Origin: Actinomycetota bacterium
GTDB taxonomy: Bacteria; Actinomycetota; Actinomycetes; Nanopelagicales; Nanopelagicaceae
NCBI GenBank assembly: GCA_026392935.1
Contig: JAPLBE010000011.1
Span: forward strand, 158,596 to 222,595
Length of the DNA: 64,000 bases
Direction of reading: 5' to 3'
Shown one piece after another: positions 18,744-26,951 of this stretch; positions within the stretch are counted from its first letter, which is position 1; each line of letters opens with the position of its first letter. The notes beneath the pieces were generated by a model. That model saw only the letters and a list, made by a program, of their open reading frames with translations. It was not told where the DNA came from and did no database searches. The position numbers and the translations under genes are program-made.

Positions 18744-19412
18744 CTACTTACTGGTTAAACGCGCGAGAATTCCAAGAAAAATGGCCACAGATTGACCTAT
18801 AAGCAGCGCAAAAAGGGCTGTTCCGACGCCTACTGTTCCTCCCAGAATCCAACCAGCCAGTAACACGAAAACTTCAATGCCCATTCTTACGCGGCCCACA
18901 CGGATTCCAGTCTTGAAGTGAATGCCAGTCATTGCGCCGTCTCGGGGTCCAGGACCTAACCCACACGTGATGTAGATAGCTGAACCTAAGCCCACAAGAG
19001 AGATACCTAGAAGTGCAAAAAGAATCCCTGAGAATAGATTTTGTTGCTCCGGAAAGATATGTGTTCCAATTTCTATAAAGAGTGCAATTAAAACTATATT
19101 TGAAAGAGTTCCGAATCCGGGTCTCTCTTTAAGTGGAATCCAGATGAGAAGTACGAATACGCTGATATAAAATGTGGCCCACCCGACTGTTAAATCAGTT
19201 CGTCGCGTAACCCCTTGCGCCAAGACCGTCCATGGAGCATTGCCAGTATTGCCTTGAATGAGAAGTGAATCGCCAAGTCCAAAAATTGCGAGCCCAAAGA
19301 AAAGAATTGTAACTCGACTAATTGAAAGATCCCAACGACCCTTAGCGGTCCATGGCGTGATAGGTACTGTTTTATGAGGCTTGAAATGACCGATGATTTC
19401 GTTGAAATTCAT
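18744..19412 (-). CDS. YczE/YyaS/YitT-family integral membrane protein
   Basis: 222 residues with about five to six hydrophobic segments. Family-like features are FGLGDSLLIQGNTGNAPWTVLAQGVT near residue 45 and the glycine-rich GLGPGPRDGAMTGIHFKTG, a conserved loop in this family. Function of the family is poorly known. The gene is divergent from the DUF554 gene (22 bp apart), so the two could share a control region. Assignment to the family is fairly secure; no substrate is proposed. Confidence 0.8.
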   Translation of the reverse strand: MNFNEIIGHFKPHKTVPITPWTAKGRWDLSISRVTILFFGLAIFGLGDSLLIQGNTGNAPWTVLAQGVTRRTDLTVGWATFYISVFVLLIWIPLKERPGFGTLSNIVLIALFIEIGTHIFPEQQNLFSGILFALLGISLVGLGSAIYITCGLGPGPRDGAMTGIHFKTGIRVGRVRMGIEVFVLLAGWILGGTVGVGTALFALLIGQSVAIFLGILARLTSK

Positions 19413-19422
19413 TAGGGGAGTC

Positions 19423-19428
19423 TATAGT
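19423..19428 (+). promoter_or_regulatory. Candidate -10 element for leaderless DUF554 transcript
   Basis: TATAGT is followed by six bases and the ATG at 19435. A possible -35, TTGAAA, is at 19402-19407, giving a 15-bp spacer. No Shine-Dalgarno sequence fits between. Confidence 0.45.
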
Positions 19429-19434
19429 TAAACA

Positions 19435-20166
19435 ATGTTCGTAGGACTTGGCACGCTAATAAATGTAGTAGCAATTGCAGTTGGCTCTTTCCTTGGTATC
19501 TCTCTTGGCTCAAAACTTGCTAAGAAATCTCAAAAGATGATCACTGATGTATTGGGTCTCATCACATTGCTTGGAGCGACTTCTGCGCTCATTCCTTTAT
19601 GGTCCACAAGTTTCATCCAAGCCTTACCCAAGGGATCTTCACTTCTCCTTGTTTTGGCTTCGATGTTGTTTGGTGGATTAATTGGCTCTGCGTTGAATCT
19701 TGAGAAAAGACTTGACTCCTTCGGAGAGAAACTTCGCAAACGTTTTGGAGCATCAAGTGAGAGCTCTTTTATTGAAGGTTTTGTCTCATCATCACTTTTG
19801 TTTGTCATCGGACCTCTTGCCATTTTGGGTAGCGTAAGCGATGGTATGTCGCAAGGCATTGATCAATTGATTTTGAAATCGTCGCTTGACTTCTTTGCCT
19901 CAATGGCCTTCGCCTCATCGTTAGGCTGGGGAGTAATGGCGTCGATTATTCCAGTTGCGATCTATCAAGGAGCCTGGACTGTCGCGGGCTTCTTCCTAGG
20001 TTCGGTTCTTGAGCCGTATCAGATCGAAGCGATGACAATTTGTGGGGGGTTGATGCTGGTCGGAATTGGATTACGACTTTTGAACATCAAGAAAATTGCG
20101 GTAGGAAACCTGTTACCAGCTTTAGTTGTCGCTCCAATACTGGCAACAGTATTGCATTCCCTTTAA
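19435..20166 (+). CDS. DUF554 (YdfK-like) membrane protein
   Basis: 243 residues, mostly hydrophobic. Glycine-rich N-terminus GLGTLINVVAIAVGSFLGISLG, middle segment LFGGLIGSALNLEKRLDSFGEKL, then SLLFVIGPLAILGSVSDGMS and the C-terminal CGGLMLVGIGLRLLNIKKI: the pattern of the DUF554 family of putative transporters. Its biochemical role is unknown. The TAA stop is palindromically shared with the TAA stop of the convergent dehydrogenase gene (TTAA at 20163-20166). Confidence 0.85.
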   Translation: MFVGLGTLINVVAIAVGSFLGISLGSKLAKKSQKMITDVLGLITLLGATSALIPLWSTSFIQALPKGSSLLLVLASMLFGGLIGSALNLEKRLDSFGEKLRKRFGASSESSFIEGFVSSSLLFVIGPLAILGSVSDGMSQGIDQLILKSSLDFFASMAFASSLGWGVMASIIPVAIYQGAWTVAGFFLGSVLEPYQIEAMTICGGLMLVGIGLRLLNIKKIAVGNLLPALVVAPILATVLHSL

Positions 20167-21203
20167 ATTGTAGAAGTGTCGATCACAAAGCGATACTTAA
20201 CATCACTTGCAACAGTTCGGGTGTAAGCCGTGTTGATGTAGTCAGCCTTAATCACTTCAACGTCACTGACGATATTGTGATTACCGCAGAAATCGAGCAT
20301 TTCCTGCAATTCAGGAATACCACCAATCATTGAGCCACCTATCGAACGTCGTCCATTGAGGAGAGCGCCAACTTCGACTGCATATGGCTTTCCAGGGAGT
20401 CCGATTACAACAAGAGTGCCATCTTGGCGCAGCAGTGATAGGTACTGATTGATGTCTAATTCTGCGCTTACCGTATTTAGAATTACGTCGAATTCCTTTT
20501 CGTGTTTTTTGAATACTGAGGAATCGTTAGTAGAAACAAAATGATGAGCACCCATTGCTAGTGCATCTTTCTCTTTACTAGGGGAGTGAGACAAGACAGT
20601 CACTTCTGCGCCCATGGCTACCGAGAACTTAACACCCATATGTCCGAGTCCACCAAGACCCATAACTGCGACTTTCTTACCTGGACCAACGTTCCAATGT
20701 TTGATGGGCGAGTACAAAGTAATACCCGCACACAGCAATGGCGCAACCCCTTCAAGTGGGAGGTTTTCTGGGATATGAACTGCGTAATCTTCATTTATAA
20801 CAAAGTAATTGCTGTAGCCACCCATCGCGACTGTCTTTCCATCGCGCTCCAAGCCGTTGTACGTCCCAGTCATTGACTCTGCGCAGTATTGCTGGAGGCC
20901 AGCCTTGCAGTTATCGCATGTGCGGCAAGAATCCACAAAGACACCTACGCCGATGCGATCGCCAACTTTAAACTTTGAAACGGAAGATCCAACCTTCGTA
21001 ACTACGCCGGCAATTTCGTGACCAGGAACCATGGGAAATAGCGCCGGTCCCCACTCTTCGTTCACTTGATGGATATCTGAATGGCAAATACCGGAGAAGA
21101 GAATATCCAGAGCTACGTCATGCGCTCCGATCTCTCGTCTATCGAATTGAAAGGGAACGAGATCAGTTTTTGCTGCCATTGCTGCATATGAACGTGTATT
21201 CAT
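20163..21203 (-). CDS. Zinc-dependent alcohol dehydrogenase, NAD(P)-dependent
   Basis: Medium-chain dehydrogenase of 346 residues, closest in style to the YahK/AdhA cinnamyl-alcohol-dehydrogenase-like group that reduces a broad range of aldehydes. Catalytic zinc ligands appear as GICHSDIHQ and GHEIAGVVTKVG; structural zinc as the four-cysteine run CRTCDNCKAGLQQYC; the cofactor fold as GLGGLGHMGVKFS. The physiological substrate is not evident. It is the last gene of a minus-strand group with tdk just upstream (2 bp). Confidence 0.88.
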   Translation of the reverse strand: MNTRSYAAMAAKTDLVPFQFDRREIGAHDVALDILFSGICHSDIHQVNEEWGPALFPMVPGHEIAGVVTKVGSSVSKFKVGDRIGVGVFVDSCRTCDNCKAGLQQYCAESMTGTYNGLERDGKTVAMGGYSNYFVINEDYAVHIPENLPLEGVAPLLCAGITLYSPIKHWNVGPGKKVAVMGLGGLGHMGVKFSVAMGAEVTVLSHSPSKEKDALAMGAHHFVSTNDSSVFKKHEKEFDVILNTVSAELDINQYLSLLRQDGTLVVIGLPGKPYAVEVGALLNGRRSIGGSMIGGIPELQEMLDFCGNHNIVSDVEVIKADYINTAYTRTVASDVKYRFVIDTSTI

Positions 21204-21205
21204 GA

Positions 21206-21874
21206 TTATCCTTTAGTCGTTGTGATTTCATTCTCGGTAAATGGAAGTGGATCTAAACTCATATGTCCTGAGCGTGATGCACGAGCAGTCACTTTTCGCA
21301 TGTGGTGACGGCGACACAATACTTCATAAGCAATTTCGTCGCTCTTTCCAACATCACCCACTACCACTTGCTCGCCTTCAGTGACCATAACTCCGTTAAT
21401 TGTTCGGGCATTATGGGTTGCACGTGATCCGCACCAACATAGTGCTTCAACTTGTAGAGTATTTACTCGGTCTGCGAGTTCTACCAACCGAGCAGAACCA
21501 GGAAAAAGTTTGGTGCGAAAGTCCGCCAAAATTCCAAATGCATACACGTCAATACCTAAACCATCAACGATTTTTGCCAACTGGTCTATTTGTTCCGGTT
21601 GGTAAAACTGCGCCTCATCACAGATGATGTAATCAATGCGGTCTCCGACCGAAAGATGTTCCACAACAAACTTATGTAAATCAAGTGTTTCTGCTACTTC
21701 TATCGCCTCGGATTGCAAACCTAAGCGCGAACTAATAACACCAGAACCAGCACGATCTTTATTGGTGAAAATGAGCCCAGAACGCCCACGGGATTTGTGG
21801 TTATGAGCGGTTTGAAGCGCAAGCGTAGATTTTCCGCTGTCCATAGTTCCGCAGTAGTACACAAGTTCAGCCAC
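21206..21874 (-). CDS. tdk: Thymidine kinase, type II
   Basis: Phosphorylates thymidine with ATP in DNA precursor salvage. 222 residues with P-loop GTMDSGKST near residue 9, the DEAQFY catalytic segment (ICDEAQFYQPEQ), the lasso region and zinc cysteines ALCWCGSRATHN and VLCRRHH. A GTG start at 21874 is used. Salvage of thymidine, with apt and the purine permease nearby, fits a cell that recycles dissolved nucleosides and bases. Confidence 0.94.
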   Translation of the reverse strand: MAELVYYCGTMDSGKSTLALQTAHNHKSRGRSGLIFTNKDRAGSGVISSRLGLQSEAIEVAETLDLHKFVVEHLSVGDRIDYIICDEAQFYQPEQIDQLAKIVDGLGIDVYAFGILADFRTKLFPGSARLVELADRVNTLQVEALCWCGSRATHNARTINGVMVTEGEQVVVGDVGKSDEIAYEVLCRRHHMRKVTARASRSGHMSLDPLPFTENEITTTKG

Positions 21875-21925
21875 GGGGGAATCTTGCCATGTAATTTCGA
21901 AAAGCGCGCCTAGTGCGCCATGAAT

Positions 21926-22453
21926 TTAGTGTGACATGAGCGAGTGAACCGGAAGCGAAGGAGAGTGCTGCTTTATTTTCCCCCGTCCTCCGAGGCTCGA
22001 AATTTCCATGAGAACAGATACGGCGCAAACACTTGCTCCAACATCCGAGAGTAGATCTAGCGCCGCTTCGATGGTTCCGCCTGTGGCTAACACATCATCA
22101 ATAAGTAGAACTCGCGAACCTGTGACAAGCGCATCTCTATGAATCTGCAACTCGTCAGTTCCGTATTCAAGTCCGTAGGTGCGAGTAAATGTTGCGTGTG
22201 GGAGTTTTCCTTTTTTACGAATAGGTACGAATCCCACGTTTTTTCGTTGTGCAATCGCACTGGCTAAAATAAACCCACGAGCTTCGATTCCCGCAACAAA
22301 ATCATAGGAATCTGATACTTGCGAGAGTTCCTCGATCACTCTCTGAAATGACTCAGCATGAGATAAGAGCGGAGTAATATCCTGAAATAGAATTCCTGGA
22401 AGCGGGTAATCAGGTATCGCACGTATCCGCGATAACGCTTCTGAGATTTCCAT
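21926..22453 (-). CDS. apt: Adenine phosphoribosyltransferase
   Basis: Converts adenine + PRPP to AMP. 175 residues with IPDYPLPGILFQDITPLL at the N-terminus, the GIEARGFILASAIA segment and the PRPP loop VLLIDDVLATGGTIEAA. The ATG at 22453 is preferred; GTG codons 6 and 9 bases earlier are alternatives. The neighbouring tRNA-Leu is on the same strand upstream, with a ~17-bp gap, so apt may be expressed from the tRNA promoter or a promoter inside the gap. Confidence 0.94.
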   Translation of the reverse strand: MEISEALSRIRAIPDYPLPGILFQDITPLLSHAESFQRVIEELSQVSDSYDFVAGIEARGFILASAIAQRKNVGFVPIRKKGKLPHATFTRTYGLEYGTDELQIHRDALVTGSRVLLIDDVLATGGTIEAALDLLSDVGASVCAVSVLMEISSLGGRGKIKQHSPSLPVHSLMSH

Positions 22454-22470
22454 TGTCACCACCGTACCTG

Positions 22471-22554
22471 TGTCCGAACGGGGACTTGAACCCCGAATCC
22501 CTTGCGAGAACTAGCACCTCAAGCTAGCGCGTCTGCCAATTCCGCCACCCGGAC
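22471..22554 (-). tRNA. tRNA-Leu (GAG anticodon)
   Basis: An 84-base class II tRNA. On the minus strand the 5' acceptor GTCCGGG (22548-22554) pairs, with G-U pairs, with TTCGGAC at the 3' end, followed by discriminator A at 22471. The D-arm carries GGAATTGGCAGACGC, the anticodon loop is CTTGAGG (anticodon GAG at 22518-22520), a long variable arm follows, and the T-arm contains GGTTCAAGTCC. The 3' CCA is not encoded. Confidence 0.95.
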
Positions 22555-22664
22555 GAGTACCCATTCACAATACGTTCATATCTGATTGGGCCGAACTAAC
22601 TGGCTAAATATATCTGCAAGGCGCTATCGGTGCAAAAGCGAGAAGAAACAGGGAGAATGCAGCC

Positions 22665-23981
22665 ATGACTAGTGCGTCAAAAGTCTCGACTCTTGAATCT
22701 GAAGCAGTATCAATCTGTCAGGATTTGATTCGTATTCCTTCGGTTAATTTTGGAGAAGGTCATGGAGATGAGCGAGCTGTCGCAGAGTATGTCGTTCGCT
22801 CTCTCAAAGAAGCCGGAATCGAATCTTCTATTTACGAATCAGAGAAGAACCGCTGCAATGTAATTGCCAGAATTGAAGGAAGCGATCAATCTCGGCCTGG
22901 AATCGTTGTACATGGTCATTTAGATGTTGTTCCGGCAAATGCTGCTGACTGGTCAGTCGATCCGTTCGCTGCCGTAATCAAAGATGAAATGATATGGGGT
23001 CGCGGAGCGGTCGACATGAAAAATGTTGATGCAATGATTCTTGCGATAGTCCGCGATTGGTCACGAACTGGGTTCACTCCAACTCGCGATATCGTCCTCG
23101 CCTTTTTTGCTGATGAAGAAGCTGGAATGACTTACGGATCCCGATGGATGGCTGCACACCATCCTGAGGTATTTGCTGGATGTACTGAAGCAATTTCTGA
23201 AGTAGGTGGGTTCTCCGTCACGGTAGCTAGTGGCAAGCGTTTGTATTTTGTGGAAGCGGCGCAAAAAGGTATCCACTGGATGAGACTTACCGCCCAAGGT
23301 CGCGCCGGTCATGGATCGATGATGAATGATGAGAATGCATTGACTGCCATCGCAGATGCTGTCGCTAAGATCGGTAAACATGAGTGGCCACAGCGATATA
23401 CGAAGACCGTAAAGATTCTCTTTGAGAAGATTGCGCATGCAACGGGAAACCCGTTTAATCTCGATGATCTAAGGCCACTCTTAAAGGAGATTGGACCAAC
23501 AGAGCGCATGATCGGCGCGACGTTGCAGAACACCGCAAACCCCACAATGTTGGAGGCGGGTTACAAAGCGAATGTAATTCCAGGCGCAGCATCTGCTGTT
23601 ATCGATGGTCGTTTTCTTCCGGGTTATGAGGATGAGATGAATGAGACCATACGAAATATTATTGGTCCGGATATCTCAATCGAAACTATCTCGCGAGATA
23701 TCGCCCTGGAAGTTGATTTCGAAGGCGATTTAGTTGAAGCAATGTGCGCAGCAATCGTGAAATACGATCCCGAGGGCATTCCAGTTCCTTATCTCATGAG
23801 TGGTGGAACAGATAACAAGGCGCTATCAGAGCTTGGGATAGTTGGCTATGGATTTAGCCCACTCAGACTTCCTGCAGATCTCGATTTTATGGCACTTTTC
23901 CACGGAGTCGACGAACGAGTGCCTATTTCGGGATTGTATTTCGGAGTTAAAGTATTGAAGGAATTTCTCGAGAACTGTTAA
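22665..23981 (+). CDS. M20-family metallopeptidase (dipeptidase/deacylase type)
   Basis: Two-zinc aminoacyl hydrolase of 438 residues. Metal ligands are visible in VHGHLDVVPA (His and Asp), GRGAVDMKN (bridging Asp), FFADEEAGM (catalytic and metal Glu) and a C-terminal FHGVDERVP (His). A lid domain interrupts the catalytic domain (AAQKGIHWMRLTAQGRAGHGS). Substrate is unclear; peptides or N-acyl amino acids are possible. GGGAGA lies upstream of the ATG. The TAA stop is shared palindromically with the convergent gene (23978-23981). Confidence 0.9.
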   Translation: MTSASKVSTLESEAVSICQDLIRIPSVNFGEGHGDERAVAEYVVRSLKEAGIESSIYESEKNRCNVIARIEGSDQSRPGIVVHGHLDVVPANAADWSVDPFAAVIKDEMIWGRGAVDMKNVDAMILAIVRDWSRTGFTPTRDIVLAFFADEEAGMTYGSRWMAAHHPEVFAGCTEAISEVGGFSVTVASGKRLYFVEAAQKGIHWMRLTAQGRAGHGSMMNDENALTAIADAVAKIGKHEWPQRYTKTVKILFEKIAHATGNPFNLDDLRPLLKEIGPTERMIGATLQNTANPTMLEAGYKANVIPGAASAVIDGRFLPGYEDEMNETIRNIIGPDISIETISRDIALEVDFEGDLVEAMCAAIVKYDPEGIPVPYLMSGGTDNKALSELGIVGYGFSPLRLPADLDFMALFHGVDERVPISGLYFGVKVLKEFLENC

Positions 23982-24922
23982 GCAGAGATTTCGTTGAGTA
24001 CATTGCGCACAATCTCAGGAAGAACTATTTCCTCAGACTTAAGAATTCCTCTGAGTTGAGCTCCTGTTCTCGCGCCAACGATCGCACTAGTTATGCCAGG
24101 TGTATCTCGTACCCACGCTAAAGCTACTTCCAGAGGGGCGTAACCAAGCCCCTCAGCGGCTACACAGACAGCCTCCGTAATACGTGCGGCGTCCTCACGT
24201 AGGTACGGTTCAACATGTTTAACAAAATGTGGTGCGGCGGCGCGGGAATCACTAGGAATGCCATTGCGATACTTTCCCGTCAAAATTCCGCGACCAAGCG
24301 GAGCCCAAGCAAGTAATCCAATGTTTGTCTCTCTAGCGCAATCAATCACTTCATGTTCTGCATTTCTATTGAGAAGTGAGTACTCAACTTGATGCGTTGC
24401 AATGGGTGCCTTTGCAGAATTAGATTCTTGAATCGTAATCGCGCGCGCACTTTGCCATCCAGAGAAATTTGAGAGTCCCACATAGCGCGCCTTGCCTGAA
24501 GAGTAGGCATAATCCAGAGCCGATAACGTATCTTCTAAAGGCGTTGCTGAATCCCACATATGTACTTGCCAAATATCTACGTAATCTGTTTCGAGTCGCG
24601 AGAGCGACTTATCTAGATCAGCGATCAAAGATTGACGAGAGTTATTGACTCGTCTGGCACCATCAGTAAATGACACACCGGCTTTCGTGGCGATAGCTAC
24701 ATCTTGGCGCTTAAAGAGAGTACCTATTAATCCGCCGATTACGCGTTCGCTATCTCCGTCACCATAGGTCGATGCTGTATCGAAGAAGTTTCCACCGGCT
24801 TCGATATACGCACGGCATTGATCGGCCGCTTCGTGGGTATCGGTATCTCGCCCCCAAGTCATAGTCCCGAGCCCTAGTCGAGAAAGTAGCAACCCACTTT
24901 TACCAGCTCTTCTCATCTCCAT
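23978..24922 (-). CDS. Aldo/keto reductase
   Basis: NADPH-dependent (beta/alpha)8-barrel oxidoreductase of 314 residues. The catalytic tetrad is readable: Asp and Tyr in NFFDTASTYGDG, Lys in AIATKAG, His in IWQVHMWD. Cofactor-binding SAIVGARTGAQLRGIL is near the C-terminus. It resembles the AKR11/YghZ-like bacterial group; the substrate is unknown. It converges with the M20 peptidase gene and is divergent from the phosphatase gene at 24990. Confidence 0.9.
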   Translation of the reverse strand: MEMRRAGKSGLLLSRLGLGTMTWGRDTDTHEAADQCRAYIEAGGNFFDTASTYGDGDSERVIGGLIGTLFKRQDVAIATKAGVSFTDGARRVNNSRQSLIADLDKSLSRLETDYVDIWQVHMWDSATPLEDTLSALDYAYSSGKARYVGLSNFSGWQSARAITIQESNSAKAPIATHQVEYSLLNRNAEHEVIDCARETNIGLLAWAPLGRGILTGKYRNGIPSDSRAAAPHFVKHVEPYLREDAARITEAVCVAAEGLGYAPLEVALAWVRDTPGITSAIVGARTGAQLRGILKSEEIVLPEIVRNVLNEISA

Positions 24923-24989
24923 GAAGCAGACCTTAGCAACATCATTTCCGAAATCTCTTCATTGCAAAATTCAAGGTAGCCTTCGTGTT

Positions 24990-25682
24990 GTGGCACGGAT
25001 AATTCTTCTCAGGCATGCGCACTCTATTGCCAATGAAAAAGGAATACTCTCTGGACAACTTCCTGGTGTCTCGCTCAGCACTCGCGGCCGTGAACAAGCA
25101 CTGTCTCTCGTATCGAGACTTGGTTCATCTTCTCTTGATTCAATCCGCGTAAGTCCCATGCAGCGTTGCCAAGAAACGATTCAACCGTGGTTGGAGTCTA
25201 AGTTCTCATCCCGAATTGGAAAGTTGATTCTCGATGACCAACTCATCGAGATGGATTACGGACTATGGAGTGGACGCCAACTTAAAGGTCTAGCAAAAGA
25301 GAAGCTGTGGAAGCAAATTCAATCAACACCAAGCAAAGTTGTTTTTCCTGACGGGGAGCGCTTTACCGCCATGCAAAAAAGAGCCTTCCAATCGATTGAG
25401 GATGGGCTTCTTGAGAAAAAGAACGGTAATCATCTATTTGTTAGCCACGGAGATGTAATCAAGGCGATTGTGGCGAAGTTGATGACTATCAAACTGGATA
25501 ACTTTCAATCATTGGTAGTCGATCCAGCATCAATTACGGTGATTGATTTTGACGGCGAAAAAGCGCAATTGCTGGCATTTAACGATTCGACATCTAATAT
25601 TGAACGATTTACCCAGGAAAAGAAGACGAAGAGGATTCTTCTTGGTGGTGGATCGGGAACTAGTGCGAGGCGAAGAAAGTGA
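24990..25682 (+). CDS. Histidine phosphatase family protein (phosphoglycerate-mutase-like)
   Basis: 230 residues. Catalytic loop LLRHAHSIANEKG (phospho-accepting His), RVSPMQRCQET (Arg/Glu) and the second catalytic histidine in FVSHGDVIKAI. The position before DUF3090, SCO1664-type and mshC genes matches the conserved actinobacterial phosphatase of the MSMEG_4193 type. The GTG at 24990 places the family N-terminus (VARIILLRHA) correctly; the longer ATG frame at 24921 overlaps the start of the divergent reductase gene. The specific substrate is unknown. Confidence 0.88.
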   Translation: MARIILLRHAHSIANEKGILSGQLPGVSLSTRGREQALSLVSRLGSSSLDSIRVSPMQRCQETIQPWLESKFSSRIGKLILDDQLIEMDYGLWSGRQLKGLAKEKLWKQIQSTPSKVVFPDGERFTAMQKRAFQSIEDGLLEKKNGNHLFVSHGDVIKAIVAKLMTIKLDNFQSLVVDPASITVIDFDGEKAQLLAFNDSTSNIERFTQEKKTKRILLGGGSGTSARRRK

Positions 25683-26230
25683 GTGCACGCATCATCACTT
25701 TCGAGAGACCAGCTAGGTTTGTCGCCGGAACCGTAGGTCAACCAGGAGAGAGAACATTTTTTGTTCAAGCCGAAGATTCCGGACGTCTGATTTCGGTCTC
25801 TATGGAGAAAAGCCAAGTTCAGGCGCTAGCTGATCGCTTAATTTACATGCTTCGCGAGATAAAACAGAGTGACTCATCCATTGTAATTTCGATACTTGAG
25901 AAGGATGACAAACCGCTTAATACGCCAATTGAAGAAGAGTTCAGAGTTGGCGTAATCGGTCTTGCCTATAACGGTGATGAATCTACGATTCAAATTGATA
26001 TGCAAGCCGTCTCTGAAACCACGGAAGAGGAACCAGATTTTATTGATGTAGATGATCTCAGTAGCGATCAGGACATTCTTCGTGTAGTTATCTCGCCCTC
26101 GGAAGCTTCGCGCTTTGCAAAGAGAGCTAGTGCTGTAGTAAATGCTGGCAGATTACCGTGTCCATTCTGTGGCGGACCAATAGATGCAAAGGGTCATCTA
26201 TGTCCTCGAGCGAATGGCTATCGACGTTGA
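25679..26230 (+). CDS. DUF3090 family protein
   Basis: 183 residues, conserved in actinobacteria and of unknown function. N-terminal RPARFVAGTVGQPGERTFFVQA and C-terminal zinc-ribbon-like CPFCGGPIDAKGHLCPRANGYRR (four potential ligands) are the family's hallmark ends. The GTG start overlaps the phosphatase stop by four bases and the 3' end overlaps the SCO1664-type gene by 31 bp. This coupling suggests a joint role with its neighbours, possibly near mycothiol metabolism; that is inference. Confidence 0.88.
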   Translation: MSARIITFERPARFVAGTVGQPGERTFFVQAEDSGRLISVSMEKSQVQALADRLIYMLREIKQSDSSIVISILEKDDKPLNTPIEEEFRVGVIGLAYNGDESTIQIDMQAVSETTEEEPDFIDVDDLSSDQDILRVVISPSEASRFAKRASAVVNAGRLPCPFCGGPIDAKGHLCPRANGYRR

Positions 26231-26928
26231 CAGATATTCTCTCCTATCTTTCGCTAGGTACCCTGACCGTTTCGGGGCGCTTAGTTGACGCTTCAAATGC
26301 AACGTTGTTTGCGCAATGCGAGTTTGAAGAATCTGTTCTGGACGTGATTTACAAACCGGTAGCAGGCGAAAGGCCTCTGTGGGATTTTCCCGATGGCAGC
26401 CTTGCGCACCGAGAGCTGGCAGCCTATTTAGTTAGCACCATTTCGCAGTGGGATGTAGTTCCTCCAACCGTGTTACGAGATGGCCCATTTGGAATAGGGA
26501 TGGTTCAACAATGGGTTGAAGTCGATGATTCTGTCGATCTCTCACTTTTCTATCGTGAAGATAATCCAATTCTTCGCACGATGGCGCTCTTCGATGCGGT
26601 AATCAATAACACGGATAGAAAAATCGGGCACCTGTTGCCCACGAAGGATGGGAAAGTTTTTGGTTGTGATCATGGAGTTACTTTTCATGAGGATGACAAG
26701 TTGCGCACAGTCCTGTGGCAATGGGCAGGCATGGAATTAACTGCTCGTGAGCTAACCCAACTTGAACATTTGAAGTCAAGTCTCAATGAAAATCCTGAAA
26801 AGATTGCTGGTTTACTGACAGAAAGTGAAATCTCAGCTTTGTACAATCGCATAAAACGACTAATGAGCGATAGAAGATTCCCAATTCCAAGTGAGGATTG
26901 GCCGGCTGTGCCATGGCCACCGTTCTAG
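26200..26928 (+). CDS. SCO1664-family protein (kinase-like fold)
   Basis: 242 residues, matching the actinobacterial SCO1664 family, which I recall as distantly related to phosphatidylinositol 3/4-kinases. Visible are VIYKPVAGERPLWDF (nucleotide-lysine-like strand), DAVINNTDRKIGHLL (catalytic-loop-like N-x-D-R) and GCDHGVTFH (metal-binding Asp-like). Its substrate is unknown. The ATG at 26200 gives the usual family length and is preceded by AAAGGG. It lies 23 bp before mshC, as in mycobacteria. Confidence 0.82.
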   Translation: MSSSEWLSTLTDILSYLSLGTLTVSGRLVDASNATLFAQCEFEESVLDVIYKPVAGERPLWDFPDGSLAHRELAAYLVSTISQWDVVPPTVLRDGPFGIGMVQQWVEVDDSVDLSLFYREDNPILRTMALFDAVINNTDRKIGHLLPTKDGKVFGCDHGVTFHEDDKLRTVLWQWAGMELTARELTQLEHLKSSLNENPEKIAGLLTESEISALYNRIKRLMSDRRFPIPSEDWPAVPWPPF

Positions 26929-26939
26929 CGAGTTTAAGT

Positions 26940-26945
26940 TAAAGT
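26940..26945 (+). promoter_or_regulatory. Candidate -10 element for leaderless mshC transcript
   Basis: TAAAGT, six bases before the mshC ATG, in a gap without any Shine-Dalgarno sequence. It may give mshC its own start in addition to read-through from upstream. Confidence 0.4.
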
Positions 26946-26951
26946 TTTCCC

